Of a DNA stretch of 13,991 bases, positions 6,257 to 13,730 are shown piece after piece. Each line of letters starts with the position of its first letter. Positions within the stretch are counted from its first letter, which is position 1. The notes below the pieces were generated by a model, which saw only the letters and a program-made list of their open reading frames with translations, did not search any database and was not told the DNA's origin. The position numbers were made by a program, and so were the translations under genes. The stretch comes from Helicobacteraceae bacterium (GTDB taxonomy: Bacteria; Campylobacterota; Campylobacteria; Campylobacterales; SZUA-545): the NCBI GenBank assembly GCA_031275395.1, contig JAISOU010000053.1, positions 1 to 13,991 on the forward strand. The letters run 5' to 3'.

Positions 6257-7732
6257 GTGAGCTTCATCATCAATACAAACATCAAAGCGATGAACTCCAA
6301 CGTTAATCTTGCGGTAACAAACCGCGAGATTACTAAGTCGCTTGAAAAACTCTCGTCGGGCTTACGGATCAACAAGGCCTCCGACGATTCTTCGGGTATG
6401 GCGATCGCCGATAGTCTGCGTTCGCAAGCAAACGCGCTAGCGCAGTCGATGCGTAACGCCAACGACGCGATCGGTATGATCGGCGTAGCCGACAAAGCGA
6501 TGGACGAACAGGTCAAGATTTTAGACACGATCAAAGCCAAAGCCGCGCAAGCCGCGCAGGATACGCAAGATTACGCTTCGCGTTCGGCGATTCAACGCGA
6601 CGTGATTAGGCTTATCGAGCAACTCGACAATATCGCGTTTCAAACCTCCTACAACGGGCTGAAAATGCTGGCGGGTAGCTACACCAATAAAGCCTTTGAG
6701 GTGGGCGCTTATTCCAACGAAGTAATCGGCGTTTCTATCGGCGCGACAAGCTCCGATAAGATCGGCTCAGTGCGGCGCGAATCGAGTAGCAATATCTCCG
6801 CTTCGGCGGTTGTGGCGCTTGAATTTACGGTCGGCTCTAAGATCGTCAAACTTGAAAGCGTCATAATCTCTTCCGGAGCCAAAACGGGCGTCGGGGTTTT
6901 AGCCGAAACGATCAACAAAAATACAGATATTCTTGGCGGTATTCGCGCCTCTTATATCACGCAATCGACGGGATCGGCTGAAATTGCGGCAGGATCTGTT
7001 ACGGGGCTTACGATCAACGGAGTCGTAATCGGCGACGTAACGGTCGATCAAGCCGATCGCAACGGCAATCTTCGCAACGCTATAAACAAATATACCACCG
7101 AAACGGGCGTAACGGCTAGCGTGGATTGGGAAGGACGGCTAAATCTCACGACCGCCGACGGACGCGGGATCGAGCTTGGCGGAACGCATACGGCGGTAAC
7201 GGGTTTGGCGGACGATCACAAAAATTTCGGGCGACTAATGGTTACCGATACGCGAGCGAACGATATAGTCGTTAAAGACGCGAACAGCGGAGCGATCAAC
7301 GGCAATCTAAACGCCTTTCAAGCCAACTATAACTTGCGAATGGTGCGCGGAATGTTTACCAAAGACGATATTAACGCGGGCGGCGGTTTTGCCAACGTGG
7401 CGCAATACAACCAAGCGGACGCTAATTTCGGATCGGGCGTAACCACGAGAGAGGGCGCGATGATCGTTATGGATATAGCCGAAAGCGCTATTGCGTTATT
7501 AGATCGTATTCGTTCGGATATAGGCGCGGCGCAGTTGCAGCTTGAAGTTACGCTTAATAATATCAGCGTTACGCAAGTTAACGTCAAAGCGGCGGAATCG
7601 GGAATTCGCGACGTGGATTTTGGCGCGGAAAGCTCTAACTTCAGCAAGCAAAGTATTCTCACTCAATCGGGAAGCTACGCGCTAAGTCAGGCAAATTCGA
7701 TACAGCAAGCGGTTTTAAGACTGCTACAATAG
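6257..7732 (+). CDS. Flagellin (Campylobacter/Helicobacter FlaA/FlaB type)
   Basis: Filament subunit exported by the flagellar type III system. I choose GTG 6257 (491 residues): AAAGGA (6244-6249) is 7 nt upstream, and the protein then opens SFIINTNIKAMNSN as flagellins do. Reading from ATG 6191 would add 22 unrelated residues, including the protein's only cysteine, and would start upstream of the predicted transcript start. The N-terminal D0/D1 helices span about 1-165 (KLSSGLRIN, SGMAIADSLRSQAN) and the C-terminal D1/D0 about 395-491 (NVKAAESGIRDVDFG, ending LRLLQ). The central domain has the flagellin IN motif INGVVIGDV (253-261) and appears shorter than in C. jejuni FlaA. Residues 89-96 follow the Campylobacter-type LDTIKAKA pattern in place of the enterobacterial LQRVRELA, as in flagellins poorly sensed by TLR5. 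Confidence 0.95.
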   Translation: MSFIINTNIKAMNSNVNLAVTNREITKSLEKLSSGLRINKASDDSSGMAIADSLRSQANALAQSMRNANDAIGMIGVADKAMDEQVKILDTIKAKAAQAAQDTQDYASRSAIQRDVIRLIEQLDNIAFQTSYNGLKMLAGSYTNKAFEVGAYSNEVIGVSIGATSSDKIGSVRRESSSNISASAVVALEFTVGSKIVKLESVIISSGAKTGVGVLAETINKNTDILGGIRASYITQSTGSAEIAAGSVTGLTINGVVIGDVTVDQADRNGNLRNAINKYTTETGVTASVDWEGRLNLTTADGRGIELGGTHTAVTGLADDHKNFGRLMVTDTRANDIVVKDANSGAINGNLNAFQANYNLRMVRGMFTKDDINAGGGFANVAQYNQADANFGSGVTTREGAMIVMDIAESAIALLDRIRSDIGAAQLQLEVTLNNISVTQVNVKAAESGIRDVDFGAESSNFSKQSILTQSGSYALSQANSIQQAVLRLLQ

Positions 7733-7750
7733 TAAAAAAAGGAGCGCAAA

Positions 7751-8143
7751 ATGGTTTACAGGTTAAAGTCCCCGATTCTGGGTTTTGAACAGATTAAAGA
7801 GGTGGAGTTCAATGAAAGCGACGAGCTTTTCGCCACGATCTCGGACGCGAGCAAAAGCGGCTTGGTATGGACGCTGATCAATCCTTATCGCTTACGCGAA
7901 TATAGCTTTGATCTTAGCGCCGATCTTCAAAAGACGTTAGGAATTAACGAAAATAGCCAAACTTTGGTATATAACGTATTGGCGTTAGGGCAAGCGACCG
8001 ACGATTCGGAAATCAATTTTTTAGCGCCGATCGTCTTTAACAAAGATAACGCCTTAGCCGCGCAAATCGTATTGGACGTAAAGAAATATCCAAACTTCGG
8101 CGCGGCTCAAAAGTTATCCGAGTTCGTCGTAAAAGCGCAATGA
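7751..8143 (+). CDS. fliW: Flagellar assembly factor FliW
   Basis: A 130-residue protein that binds flagellin and, when released, sequesters CsrA and lifts repression of flagellin translation. Family landmarks are SPILGFEQIKEVEF near the N-terminus (7-20), LVYNVLAL (72-79) and INFLAPIVFN (87-96), followed by the AAQIVLD strand. GGAG (7741-7744) is 6 nt before the ATG, and the gene begins 18 nt after the flagellin stop with no terminator visible, so the two are probably cotranscribed. The stop overlaps the start of the next small gene (ATGA). No csrA gene is in the window. Confidence 0.9.
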   Translation: MVYRLKSPILGFEQIKEVEFNESDELFATISDASKSGLVWTLINPYRLREYSFDLSADLQKTLGINENSQTLVYNVLALGQATDDSEINFLAPIVFNKDNALAAQIVLDVKKYPNFGAAQKLSEFVVKAQ

Positions 8144-8271
8144 GCAAAGAGAGGATTTTAGCGTGGATCGCGGCGATTATAGTCGCCGCCGCAATCGGCT
8201 ATTATTTTGGCTTTGTTTATGAAAAGCCTAACTATCAGCACCCAAAAGTGCGAACGGGCGTTATTCGTTAA
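8140..8271 (+). CDS. 43-residue membrane microprotein coupled to fliW
   Basis: ATG 8140 overlaps the fliW stop (ATGA), a standard signal of coupled translation. The peptide is MSKERILAW, a hydrophobic run through about residue 26 (IAAIIVAAAIGYYFGF), then a basic tail containing YEKPNYQHPKVR. It would be a single-pass membrane protein. I do not recognise it. The same frame continues after the TAA at 8269-8271 through a second TAA at 8338-8340 to 8472, so the small gene could be intact or the remnant of a longer one of about 110 codons. Confidence 0.5.
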   Translation: MSKERILAWIAAIIVAAAIGYYFGFVYEKPNYQHPKVRTGVIR

Positions 8272-8808
8272 AACCGCTTCATAGCTTTTTGGGAGCTTGC
8301 CGTTTTTAACGCGGTAAGATTTAACGCCGTAACGCTTTAACCGCAGTTTATAGGTTTTAAGGCGCTTGCGGCTTTGTCGATCGATATTAACGGCGCTAAA
8401 GAGGACGCGGATTTTGCCGATAACTATCGCCAAATCAATAAAATGAGTATGCGATGGAACTTTTGCTTTTAATTGCCGCGGCGGCGTTATTACTAATAGC
8501 CGGTTTTGTCCGTCTTTGCGCGGTTTTGCTTCGCAAGTTCAAAGCGCTTTTCTGCGCTAGATCGTTAAAAACGACGACTCTAGGCTACTCCGTTACGCGC
8601 TGACCAATTTCGTTTTTATTTATAAGGTAGCGCAGGCGCTTCGCTAGAGCTACGATTGCGAAGCGTAAGAGGTTTGTCGAGGTTTTGACGGCGCGACGAA
8701 TCGGCGCGGCGGGCGAAAATGACAAAAAATAGGTCGGTTATATCTATCGTTTAAGCCCCTTTTAGGAAAAATTAGCGACTGTAAAAAAAGATAAGGAGCA
8801 TTAAAATT
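8272..8808 (+). other. 537-bp stretch with no intact recognisable gene, possible decayed coding sequence
   Basis: This is the longest gene-poor stretch inside the window, in a region where neighbours otherwise overlap or nearly touch. It holds the possible continuation of the 43-codon gene (8272-8472, one further stop), a short hydrophobic reading frame (8454-8603), and a fragment in another frame (8561-8644). The last 120 nt before trxA contain A/T-rich -10-like sequences (for example TATATCTAT near 8740) with no clear -35. No tRNA, terminator hairpin or repeat was recognised. A long antisense reading frame overlaps it but lacks support. Confidence 0.5.
8454..8647 (+). pseudogene. Possible frameshifted remnant of a small membrane protein gene
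   Basis: From ATG 8454 a 49-codon frame begins MELLLLIAAAALLLIAGF, a membrane segment, and stops at 8601-8603. After a frame change near 8558 a protein-like stretch, IVKNDDSRLLRYALTNFVF, continues for 28 codons to a TAG at 8645, with further plausible residues beyond two stops. This pattern fits a gene broken by an indel and nonsense changes, but fragments this short can arise by chance and no homologue is recognised. Confidence 0.3.
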
Positions 8809-9144
8809 ATGGGATTAGCTGTCGAATTAAACGTTTCAAACTTTGACGAAACAATCAAAGAGGGCGTAAGTTTGGTGGATTTCTGGGCGCCTTGGTGCGG
8901 ACCGTGCCGTATGGTTACGCCTACGGTGGACGAGCTTGCCAAGATTTACGAAGGCAAGGTTAAGATCGGCAAGGTCAATGTGGACGAGAATCAGGAGCTG
9001 GCGGCGCGTTTTGGCGTGCGATCGATTCCTACGATCCTCTTTTTCCAAAAAGGCGAACAGGCGGATAGCATAGTCGGCGTTCAGCCCAAAAGAGTTTTTG
9101 AGGAGAAGCTCGACAAACTGCTATCGCAGGGCGCAAACGCCTAA
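8809..9144 (+). CDS. trxA: Thioredoxin
   Basis: A 111-residue cytoplasmic dithiol reductase, recycled by the TrxB encoded downstream. The active site WCGPC is at residues 29-33 within VDFWAPWCGPC, the buried Asp is Asp24, and the cis-proline is Pro74 in RSIPT. AAGGAG (8793-8798) lies 10 nt before the ATG. Length and motif order match typical thioredoxin 1. It opens the second plus-strand block (trxA, unknown, trxB, dapB, purF, radical SAM). The promoter is presumably within the gene-poor 8700-8808 stretch. Confidence 0.97.
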   Translation: MGLAVELNVSNFDETIKEGVSLVDFWAPWCGPCRMVTPTVDELAKIYEGKVKIGKVNVDENQELAARFGVRSIPTILFFQKGEQADSIVGVQPKRVFEEKLDKLLSQGANA

Positions 9145-9164
9145 AAATAAGCGTCGTTTAAGCC

Positions 9165-9620
9165 TTGAATTGCCCCGCCGTATTTTTTCGCTATAAAGGT
9201 ATTTTCTTCTCGTCGTTTATTGTCGCCGCTATGACGGCGGCAACCTTTGCGTATTACAATCATAAGTTTTCGCGCTTTAACTTTATCGACTTTGGCGAAT
9301 GGATTTTTTACAGCGGCGAAAGCGAGATTTTTGCTCCCAAAGAAGAGGCGTATATTATGATCGTCTTTAGCAGTCTGCAAGAGGATGCGAGCGACGTTAT
9401 CAAGCGCGTTCGCAACGTCAAAAACCTGCCGATCATAGCGATCGATCTCGCGCAAAACCGCAAACCGAGCGAAAACGGCGTAATCTTTATAACCGCCGGT
9501 ATTAACGCGCTCTTAAGCGTGGTGCATAGATTCCATATTACCCATTCGCCGTGCGTTTTGCTGATCGAGCGCCAAAGCGGCGCTCGCTACAAACAGGCGA
9601 CGTTTATCGAGCGGCTCTAG
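9165..9620 (+). CDS. Membrane-anchored thioredoxin-fold-like protein without CxxC
   Basis: 151 residues if started at TTG 9165, the first possible start after an in-frame stop at 9159-9161. No Shine-Dalgarno is visible and the next ATG (9231) would cut into the anchor, so the start is uncertain. Residues ~12-30 are a membrane anchor. Residues ~60-151 follow the thioredoxin order: strand YIMIVFSS (63-70), helix, strand LPIIAIDLA (88-96), helix, then SPCVLLIE (128-135) where the cis-Pro strand would be. The strand that should lead into CxxC is followed by SLQEDAS, so the catalytic cysteines are absent; the only cysteines are Cys3 and Cys130. It sits between trxA and trxB, 20 nt and 40 nt away, suggesting a redox-linked but non-catalytic role. 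The fold assignment is inference. Confidence 0.75.
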   Translation: MNCPAVFFRYKGIFFSSFIVAAMTAATFAYYNHKFSRFNFIDFGEWIFYSGESEIFAPKEEAYIMIVFSSLQEDASDVIKRVRNVKNLPIIAIDLAQNRKPSENGVIFITAGINALLSVVHRFHITHSPCVLLIERQSGARYKQATFIERL

Positions 9621-9660
9621 CGGCACTTCGCTATCATAACCCTTTTATAAGGAGTTTTAT

Positions 9661-10602
9661 ATGTTGGAATTGGCTATCGCAGGCGGCGGGCCGGCGGGGC
9701 TTACCGCAGGTTTATACGCCGCGAGAGGCGGTATTAAAGAGGTCGTTTTGTTTGAATTTGGTATGACCGGCGGTCAGATTACGCAATCGAGCGAAATAGA
9801 AAATTATCCCGGACAGCTTGAAGTTATAGGCGGTCTGGAGCTGATGCAAAATTGGTTTCCGCAGGCGCAAAAATTCGGACTAAAACTAGAAAGCGAAGAG
9901 ATCGTCCGCGTATCCAAAAACGCCGACGGATCGTTTAGACTAACGACGAGAAGCGCGAAGACGATCGACGCAAAAGCCGTTGTTTTCGCTACGGGCAGCG
10001 TCCCCAAAAAAGCCGACTTCGAGGGCGAAAACGAGTATTTCGGGCGCGGCGTAAGCGTATGCGCGACGTGCGACGGCTTTTTTTACAAGAATAAAGAGGT
10101 CGTCGTGATAGGCGGCGGCGACGCGGCTTTGGAAGAGGCGCTCTATCTGGCTCAGATCTGCAAAAAGGTCTATCTGATTCATCGCAGGGATAGTTTTCGC
10201 GCCGCGCCGCCGACGATCGAGCGGCTTAAAACCGCGCCTAATTTAGAACCGATCTTAAACGCGAAAGTAGTTCGAGCGATCGGCGACGCTAAAGAGGGTA
10301 TAAACGGCGTTATCGTTTCGATCGCAGGCAAAGGCGAAACGACGCTAAACGCGACGGGCGTTTTTGTTTTCGTGGGAAGAGAGGTTAAAAACGAGGCGCT
10401 CAAAGACGAAAAAGGCGGTTTTATCTGCGCCGTTAATGAAAAGGGCGAAATCGCCGTCGATCTTAAAATGCAGACAAGCGTAAAGGGGCTTTTTGCCGCG
10501 GGGGACGTTCGCGCCGACTCGCCAAAGCAGGTGGTTTGCGCGGCGAGCGACGGCGCGATCGCCGCTCTAAGCGCGATAGCGTATCTGGATAAAAAGGGCT
10601 GA
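9661..10602 (+). CDS. trxB: Thioredoxin reductase
   Basis: A 313-residue FAD/NADPH flavoenzyme that reduces thioredoxin. The FAD dinucleotide-binding motif is GGGPAG (residues 8-13), the redox-active CATC is at 134-137 in VSVCATCDGFF, the NADPH-binding motif is GGGDAA (151-156) with HRRDSFRA (174-181), and the second FAD motif is AAGDVR (279-284). AAGGAG (9649-9654) is 6 nt before the ATG. The order and size match low-molecular-weight bacterial TrxB. dapB begins 2 nt after its stop. Partner trxA is two genes upstream. Confidence 0.97.
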   Translation: MLELAIAGGGPAGLTAGLYAARGGIKEVVLFEFGMTGGQITQSSEIENYPGQLEVIGGLELMQNWFPQAQKFGLKLESEEIVRVSKNADGSFRLTTRSAKTIDAKAVVFATGSVPKKADFEGENEYFGRGVSVCATCDGFFYKNKEVVVIGGGDAALEEALYLAQICKKVYLIHRRDSFRAAPPTIERLKTAPNLEPILNAKVVRAIGDAKEGINGVIVSIAGKGETTLNATGVFVFVGREVKNEALKDEKGGFICAVNEKGEIAVDLKMQTSVKGLFAAGDVRADSPKQVVCAASDGAIAALSAIAYLDKKG

Positions 10603-10604
10603 AA

Positions 10605-11375
10605 ATGGCGCGGTTTGGCATATACGGAGCAAGCGGGAGAATGGGCAAGCTACTTTCGACCTATTTGGCGCAACACCCAGATCACTCTTTGGCGAGCGTT
10701 TTCGCGCGAAAAGAGCTTGATTTTTCCCTGCCGCCGCAAATGCTTGCGACAAACGATATTGGCGCGTTTCTAAACGACGCGGAGGTCGTCGTGGATTTTA
10801 CCTCTCCTAGCGGGACGGAAGCGCTGTTAGAAGCGACGCTAGAAGGCAGGTTTCGTCCGCTTGTGATCGGCGTTACGGGGCTGAACTCTCATCAGCAAAA
10901 CCTGATGAAGCAAGCCGCCGAAAAAACGCCCGTCTTATACGCTACAAATATGTCGCTAGGCATTGCGCTTCTAAACAAACTCGTTTTTAGCGTCGCCAAA
11001 GCGCTGGAAGATTTTGACGTAGAGATTACGGAGTTGCACCATAAACACAAAAAAGACGCGCCTAGCGGCACGGCGCTAACTCTTGCGTCAAGCGTCGCCA
11101 AAGCCCGCGGGATCGAGCTGGAAAAAGCGATGGTTAGCGGACGAAACGGCGCGATCGGCGAACGATCAAAGGGCGAAATCGGCGTGCTTAGCCTTAGAGG
11201 AGGCGACATTGTGGGAGAACATACGGTCGGTTTCTACGGCGAGGGCGAATATATCCGCCTAAGCCACGCCGCGACAAGTCGCGCCACCTTTGCGGCGGGC
11301 GCGATCAAAGCGGGTAATTGGCTACTATCACAACCAAGCGGACTTTACTCGATACAGGACTACTTTAGACTATAA
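10605..11375 (+). CDS. dapB: 4-hydroxy-tetrahydrodipicolinate reductase
   Basis: A 256-residue enzyme of the diaminopimelate/lysine pathway that reduces the DapA product with NAD(P)H. The cofactor loop is GASGRMG (8-14). The active-site signature ELHHKHKKDAPSGTA (143-157) includes His145 and Lys149, equivalent to E. coli His159 and Lys163. RGGDIVGEHTV (198-208) is the C-terminal family motif. ATG 10605 is 2 nt after the trxB stop, with AAGGG (10594-10598) inside trxB, so the two are coupled. The protein is slightly shorter than the E. coli enzyme. Confidence 0.96.
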   Translation: MARFGIYGASGRMGKLLSTYLAQHPDHSLASVFARKELDFSLPPQMLATNDIGAFLNDAEVVVDFTSPSGTEALLEATLEGRFRPLVIGVTGLNSHQQNLMKQAAEKTPVLYATNMSLGIALLNKLVFSVAKALEDFDVEITELHHKHKKDAPSGTALTLASSVAKARGIELEKAMVSGRNGAIGERSKGEIGVLSLRGGDIVGEHTVGFYGEGEYIRLSHAATSRATFAAGAIKAGNWLLSQPSGLYSIQDYFRL

Positions 11376-11379
11376 AGGA
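11374..11379 (+). promoter_or_regulatory. Ribosome binding site fixing the purF TTG start
   Basis: AAAGGA overlaps the dapB stop codon and lies 6 nt before TTG 11386. A second TTG at 11382 is out of frame, so this site decides the start. Confidence 0.75.
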
Positions 11380-11385
11380 TCTTGA

Positions 11386-12738
11386 TTGCGCGATCTCAAA
11401 GAAAAGTGCGCCGTAGTCGGCGTTTTTGGCGTTAAAAGCGCGGCGAAAATCGCCTATCTCGGACTATACGCGATGCAACATCGCGGACAGGAAGCCACAG
11501 GACTATCGGTCAGCGACGGCGAAAAAATCTCGACAATCAAAAATCGCGGGCTTGTTTCTATGGTTTACGACGAGCCTATGATGGAAAAACTGGACGGCGA
11601 GATCGCGATCGGACATAACCGCTATTCGACTGCGGGCGAAGATTCGATCCTCGACGCGCAACCCGTTTATGCCCGTTATTCGTTAGGCGAAATAGCGATC
11701 GCCCATAACGGAAATTTCACAAACGCTTTGGAAGTGCGCAAAGCGTTGATCGACGACGGAGCGATCTTTGGTAGCTCTATGGACACCGAAAACCTAATTC
11801 ATCTGATCGCGAAAAGCAAAGAGTCGCTTTTGCGTTTAAGGATTTTAGACGCTTTGCAGCAAGTAGAAGGCGCGTATTCTTTGCTCTTTTTAAGCCGAAC
11901 GAAACTTTTCGCCGCCCGCGATCCGAACGGCTTTCGCCCGCTTTCGATCGCCAAGATCGGCGACGGATATATGGTCGCTAGCGAAACGTGCGCCTTCGAT
12001 CTAGCGAGCGCGACTTTTGAGCGCGATATAGAGCCGGGCGAAATGGTGATTTTTGAAAACGGCAAAAAACCGGAATCGATTCGCTTCGCAAAAAGCGATC
12101 CGAAACACTGTATTTTCGAGCATGTTTATTTTGCCCGTCCGGATAGTTTTCTCTTTGGCGAAAGCGTATATGCCGTTCGTAAAGAGTTGGGTAGATTTTT
12201 GTGGGAAGAAGATCCGATCGACGCGGATATGGTTATACCCGTTCCCGATTCGAGTATTCCGCACGCGATTGGCTACTCGCAAGCAAGCGGTTTGCCTTTC
12301 GAGCTTGGAATTATCCGCAACCACTACATCGGCAGAACGTTTATCGAACCGCTTCAAGAGATACGCGATCTAAAAGTTAAGAAGAAACTAAGCCCGATAA
12401 AAGAGTTAATTCACGGCAAACGCCTCGTCATTGTCGACGATAGCATTGTGCGCGGTACGACCAGTAAAAAGATCGTTTCGCTACTTAAAGAGGCGGGCGC
12501 AAAAGAGGTGCATATGCGAATCGCCTCTCCCGCCATCACTTTTCCCTGTTACTACGGCATAGACACGCCGCACCAAAACGAGTTAATAAGTCATCGTATG
12601 GCAAGCGACGAAATACGCGCCTATCTTAAAGCCGATTCTTTACGTTTTCTATCAATCGAAGCGTTAAAAAAATCCGTGCAAAATCGCGGTAACTTCTGCC
12701 TTAGCTGTTTTGACGGGCGCTACTTTCATAATATATGA
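11386..12738 (+). CDS. purF: Amidophosphoribosyltransferase (Fe-S type)
   Basis: A 450-residue enzyme for the first committed step of purine synthesis: glutamine plus PRPP gives phosphoribosylamine. The N-terminal glutamine amidotransferase domain needs a free N-terminal Cys. Here Cys8 follows a 7-residue leader (MRDLKEK), so it belongs to the propeptide-processed class seen in B. subtilis. Other Ntn motifs are AMQHRGQEATG (29-39) and GHNRYST (76-82). The PRPP loop is VIVDDSIVRGTTS (348-360). Cys242, Cys388, Cys438 and Cys441 match the four ligands of the B. subtilis-type [4Fe-4S] cluster (HCIFEHVYF, FPCYYGID, NFCLSC). The start is TTG with a good Shine-Dalgarno. It overlaps the next gene by 4 nt (ATGA). 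Confidence 0.96.
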   Translation: MRDLKEKCAVVGVFGVKSAAKIAYLGLYAMQHRGQEATGLSVSDGEKISTIKNRGLVSMVYDEPMMEKLDGEIAIGHNRYSTAGEDSILDAQPVYARYSLGEIAIAHNGNFTNALEVRKALIDDGAIFGSSMDTENLIHLIAKSKESLLRLRILDALQQVEGAYSLLFLSRTKLFAARDPNGFRPLSIAKIGDGYMVASETCAFDLASATFERDIEPGEMVIFENGKKPESIRFAKSDPKHCIFEHVYFARPDSFLFGESVYAVRKELGRFLWEEDPIDADMVIPVPDSSIPHAIGYSQASGLPFELGIIRNHYIGRTFIEPLQEIRDLKVKKKLSPIKELIHGKRLVIVDDSIVRGTTSKKIVSLLKEAGAKEVHMRIASPAITFPCYYGIDTPHQNELISHRMASDEIRAYLKADSLRFLSIEALKKSVQNRGNFCLSCFDGRYFHNI

Positions 12739-13643
12739 TAGTTTTGCCCACATTCGGGCGGAGTTTGCGCCGACATTTTGGTTTCAAAGTCCGCAAAATC
12801 CCCTTATCGATTCCCTCCTTTTCCTGCCCTAATATCGACGGTAGATTTGGGCGCGGCGGCTGCTCTTACTGCATTAACGAATCCTTTAGCCCCAATTTTG
12901 CGAAAACGCCGCGATCGGTTACTTTAGAAACGCAAATCGACGCGCTTCAATCGCAATTTTTAAGCGGCGTAGAAACGTTTAAGACGTTAGGTTTTAAGCG
13001 TTTTTTAGCCTATTTTCAATCGTTTTCAAACACCTACGCGCCGATCGAAACTTTGCGCGTTTTGCATAGCGCCGCGTTACGTCAAAAAGAGTGCGTAGGA
13101 ATTAGCGTAGGAACTAGAGCGGATTGCATAGATCTTTCTACGCTGACATACCTAGACGAGCTTAATAAAAAAACCTATCTTTGGCTAGAGATTGGCGCGC
13201 AAAGCTCGCATAATGAAACGCTTGAATCGATCAATCGTCAGGAAAGGTTTGAAACGGTTAGCGAAACAATTATTAAATTAAAAGAGCTTGGGATTCGCGT
13301 TTGCGTTCATCTAATTTTTGGACTGCCGAACGAAACCGACGATATGATTTTAACTACCGTCGATCGCGTTTCAAAGCTAGGCGTCGACGCGGTCAAGATT
13401 CACCCGCTTTACATTGTTAAAAACGCGGCGATCGCTAAAGATAATTTTGAGCCGCTCTCTATTGAAAGATACCTTGATCTTTTAGTAAAGTCGATTAAAC
13501 GTTTTCCAAAAAATATCGTTTATCAAAGAATTAGCGCCGGCGTCGATAGCGACGCGCTAATCGCTCCGCTGTGGTGTAAAAATAAAAACTCCGCTATGGC
13601 TCTTATCCGCAACCGCCTTTTGCGCGAAGGCTTTATCTATTAA
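12735..13643 (+). CDS. TIGR01212 / YhcC-type radical SAM protein
   Basis: A 302-residue radical SAM enzyme with the unusual cluster spacing CX11CX2C: Cys31, Cys43 and Cys46 in CPNIDGRFGRGGCSYC, in place of CX3CX2C. This spacing, the GRGGC context and the total length match the TIGR01212 family (E. coli YhcC, B. subtilis YtqA), which is related to the Elp3-like group. ESFSPNF follows the cluster, and LIFGLPNETDDM (193-204) resembles the SAM-binding strand region. The substrate is, to my knowledge, not firmly established. The start overlaps the purF stop (ATGA) and has no strong Shine-Dalgarno, so translation is likely coupled. It ends the block. Confidence 0.9.
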   Translation: MIVLPTFGRSLRRHFGFKVRKIPLSIPSFSCPNIDGRFGRGGCSYCINESFSPNFAKTPRSVTLETQIDALQSQFLSGVETFKTLGFKRFLAYFQSFSNTYAPIETLRVLHSAALRQKECVGISVGTRADCIDLSTLTYLDELNKKTYLWLEIGAQSSHNETLESINRQERFETVSETIIKLKELGIRVCVHLIFGLPNETDDMILTTVDRVSKLGVDAVKIHPLYIVKNAAIAKDNFEPLSIERYLDLLVKSIKRFPKNIVYQRISAGVDSDALIAPLWCKNKNSAMALIRNRLLREGFIY

Positions 13644-13702
13644 CGCAATAATCGTCGTATTCAGAAAACCGCCGCTTCGCGAAACGACCGCTTATGTAGA
13701 TT

Positions 13703-13730
13703 TTGCTTTGTGAAAAAAGGTTTTTATAAT
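13703..13730 (+). promoter_or_regulatory. Sigma-70-type promoter
   Basis: TTGCTT (13703-13708), a 16-nt spacer, then a perfect TATAAT (13725-13730). This is the best vegetative-type promoter in the window. It would start transcription near 13737 and drive the gene entering at the right edge, with a leader of about 125 nt. Confidence 0.6.

Noticed and set aside
8158-8433. 91-codon antisense reading frame opposite the 43-codon gene and the gene-poor stretch
   Set aside because: It starts with TTG, has no Shine-Dalgarno upstream, is very basic as typical of antisense shadows in this base composition, and overlaps the fliW-coupled microprotein. Kept in mind because that region lacks another intact gene.
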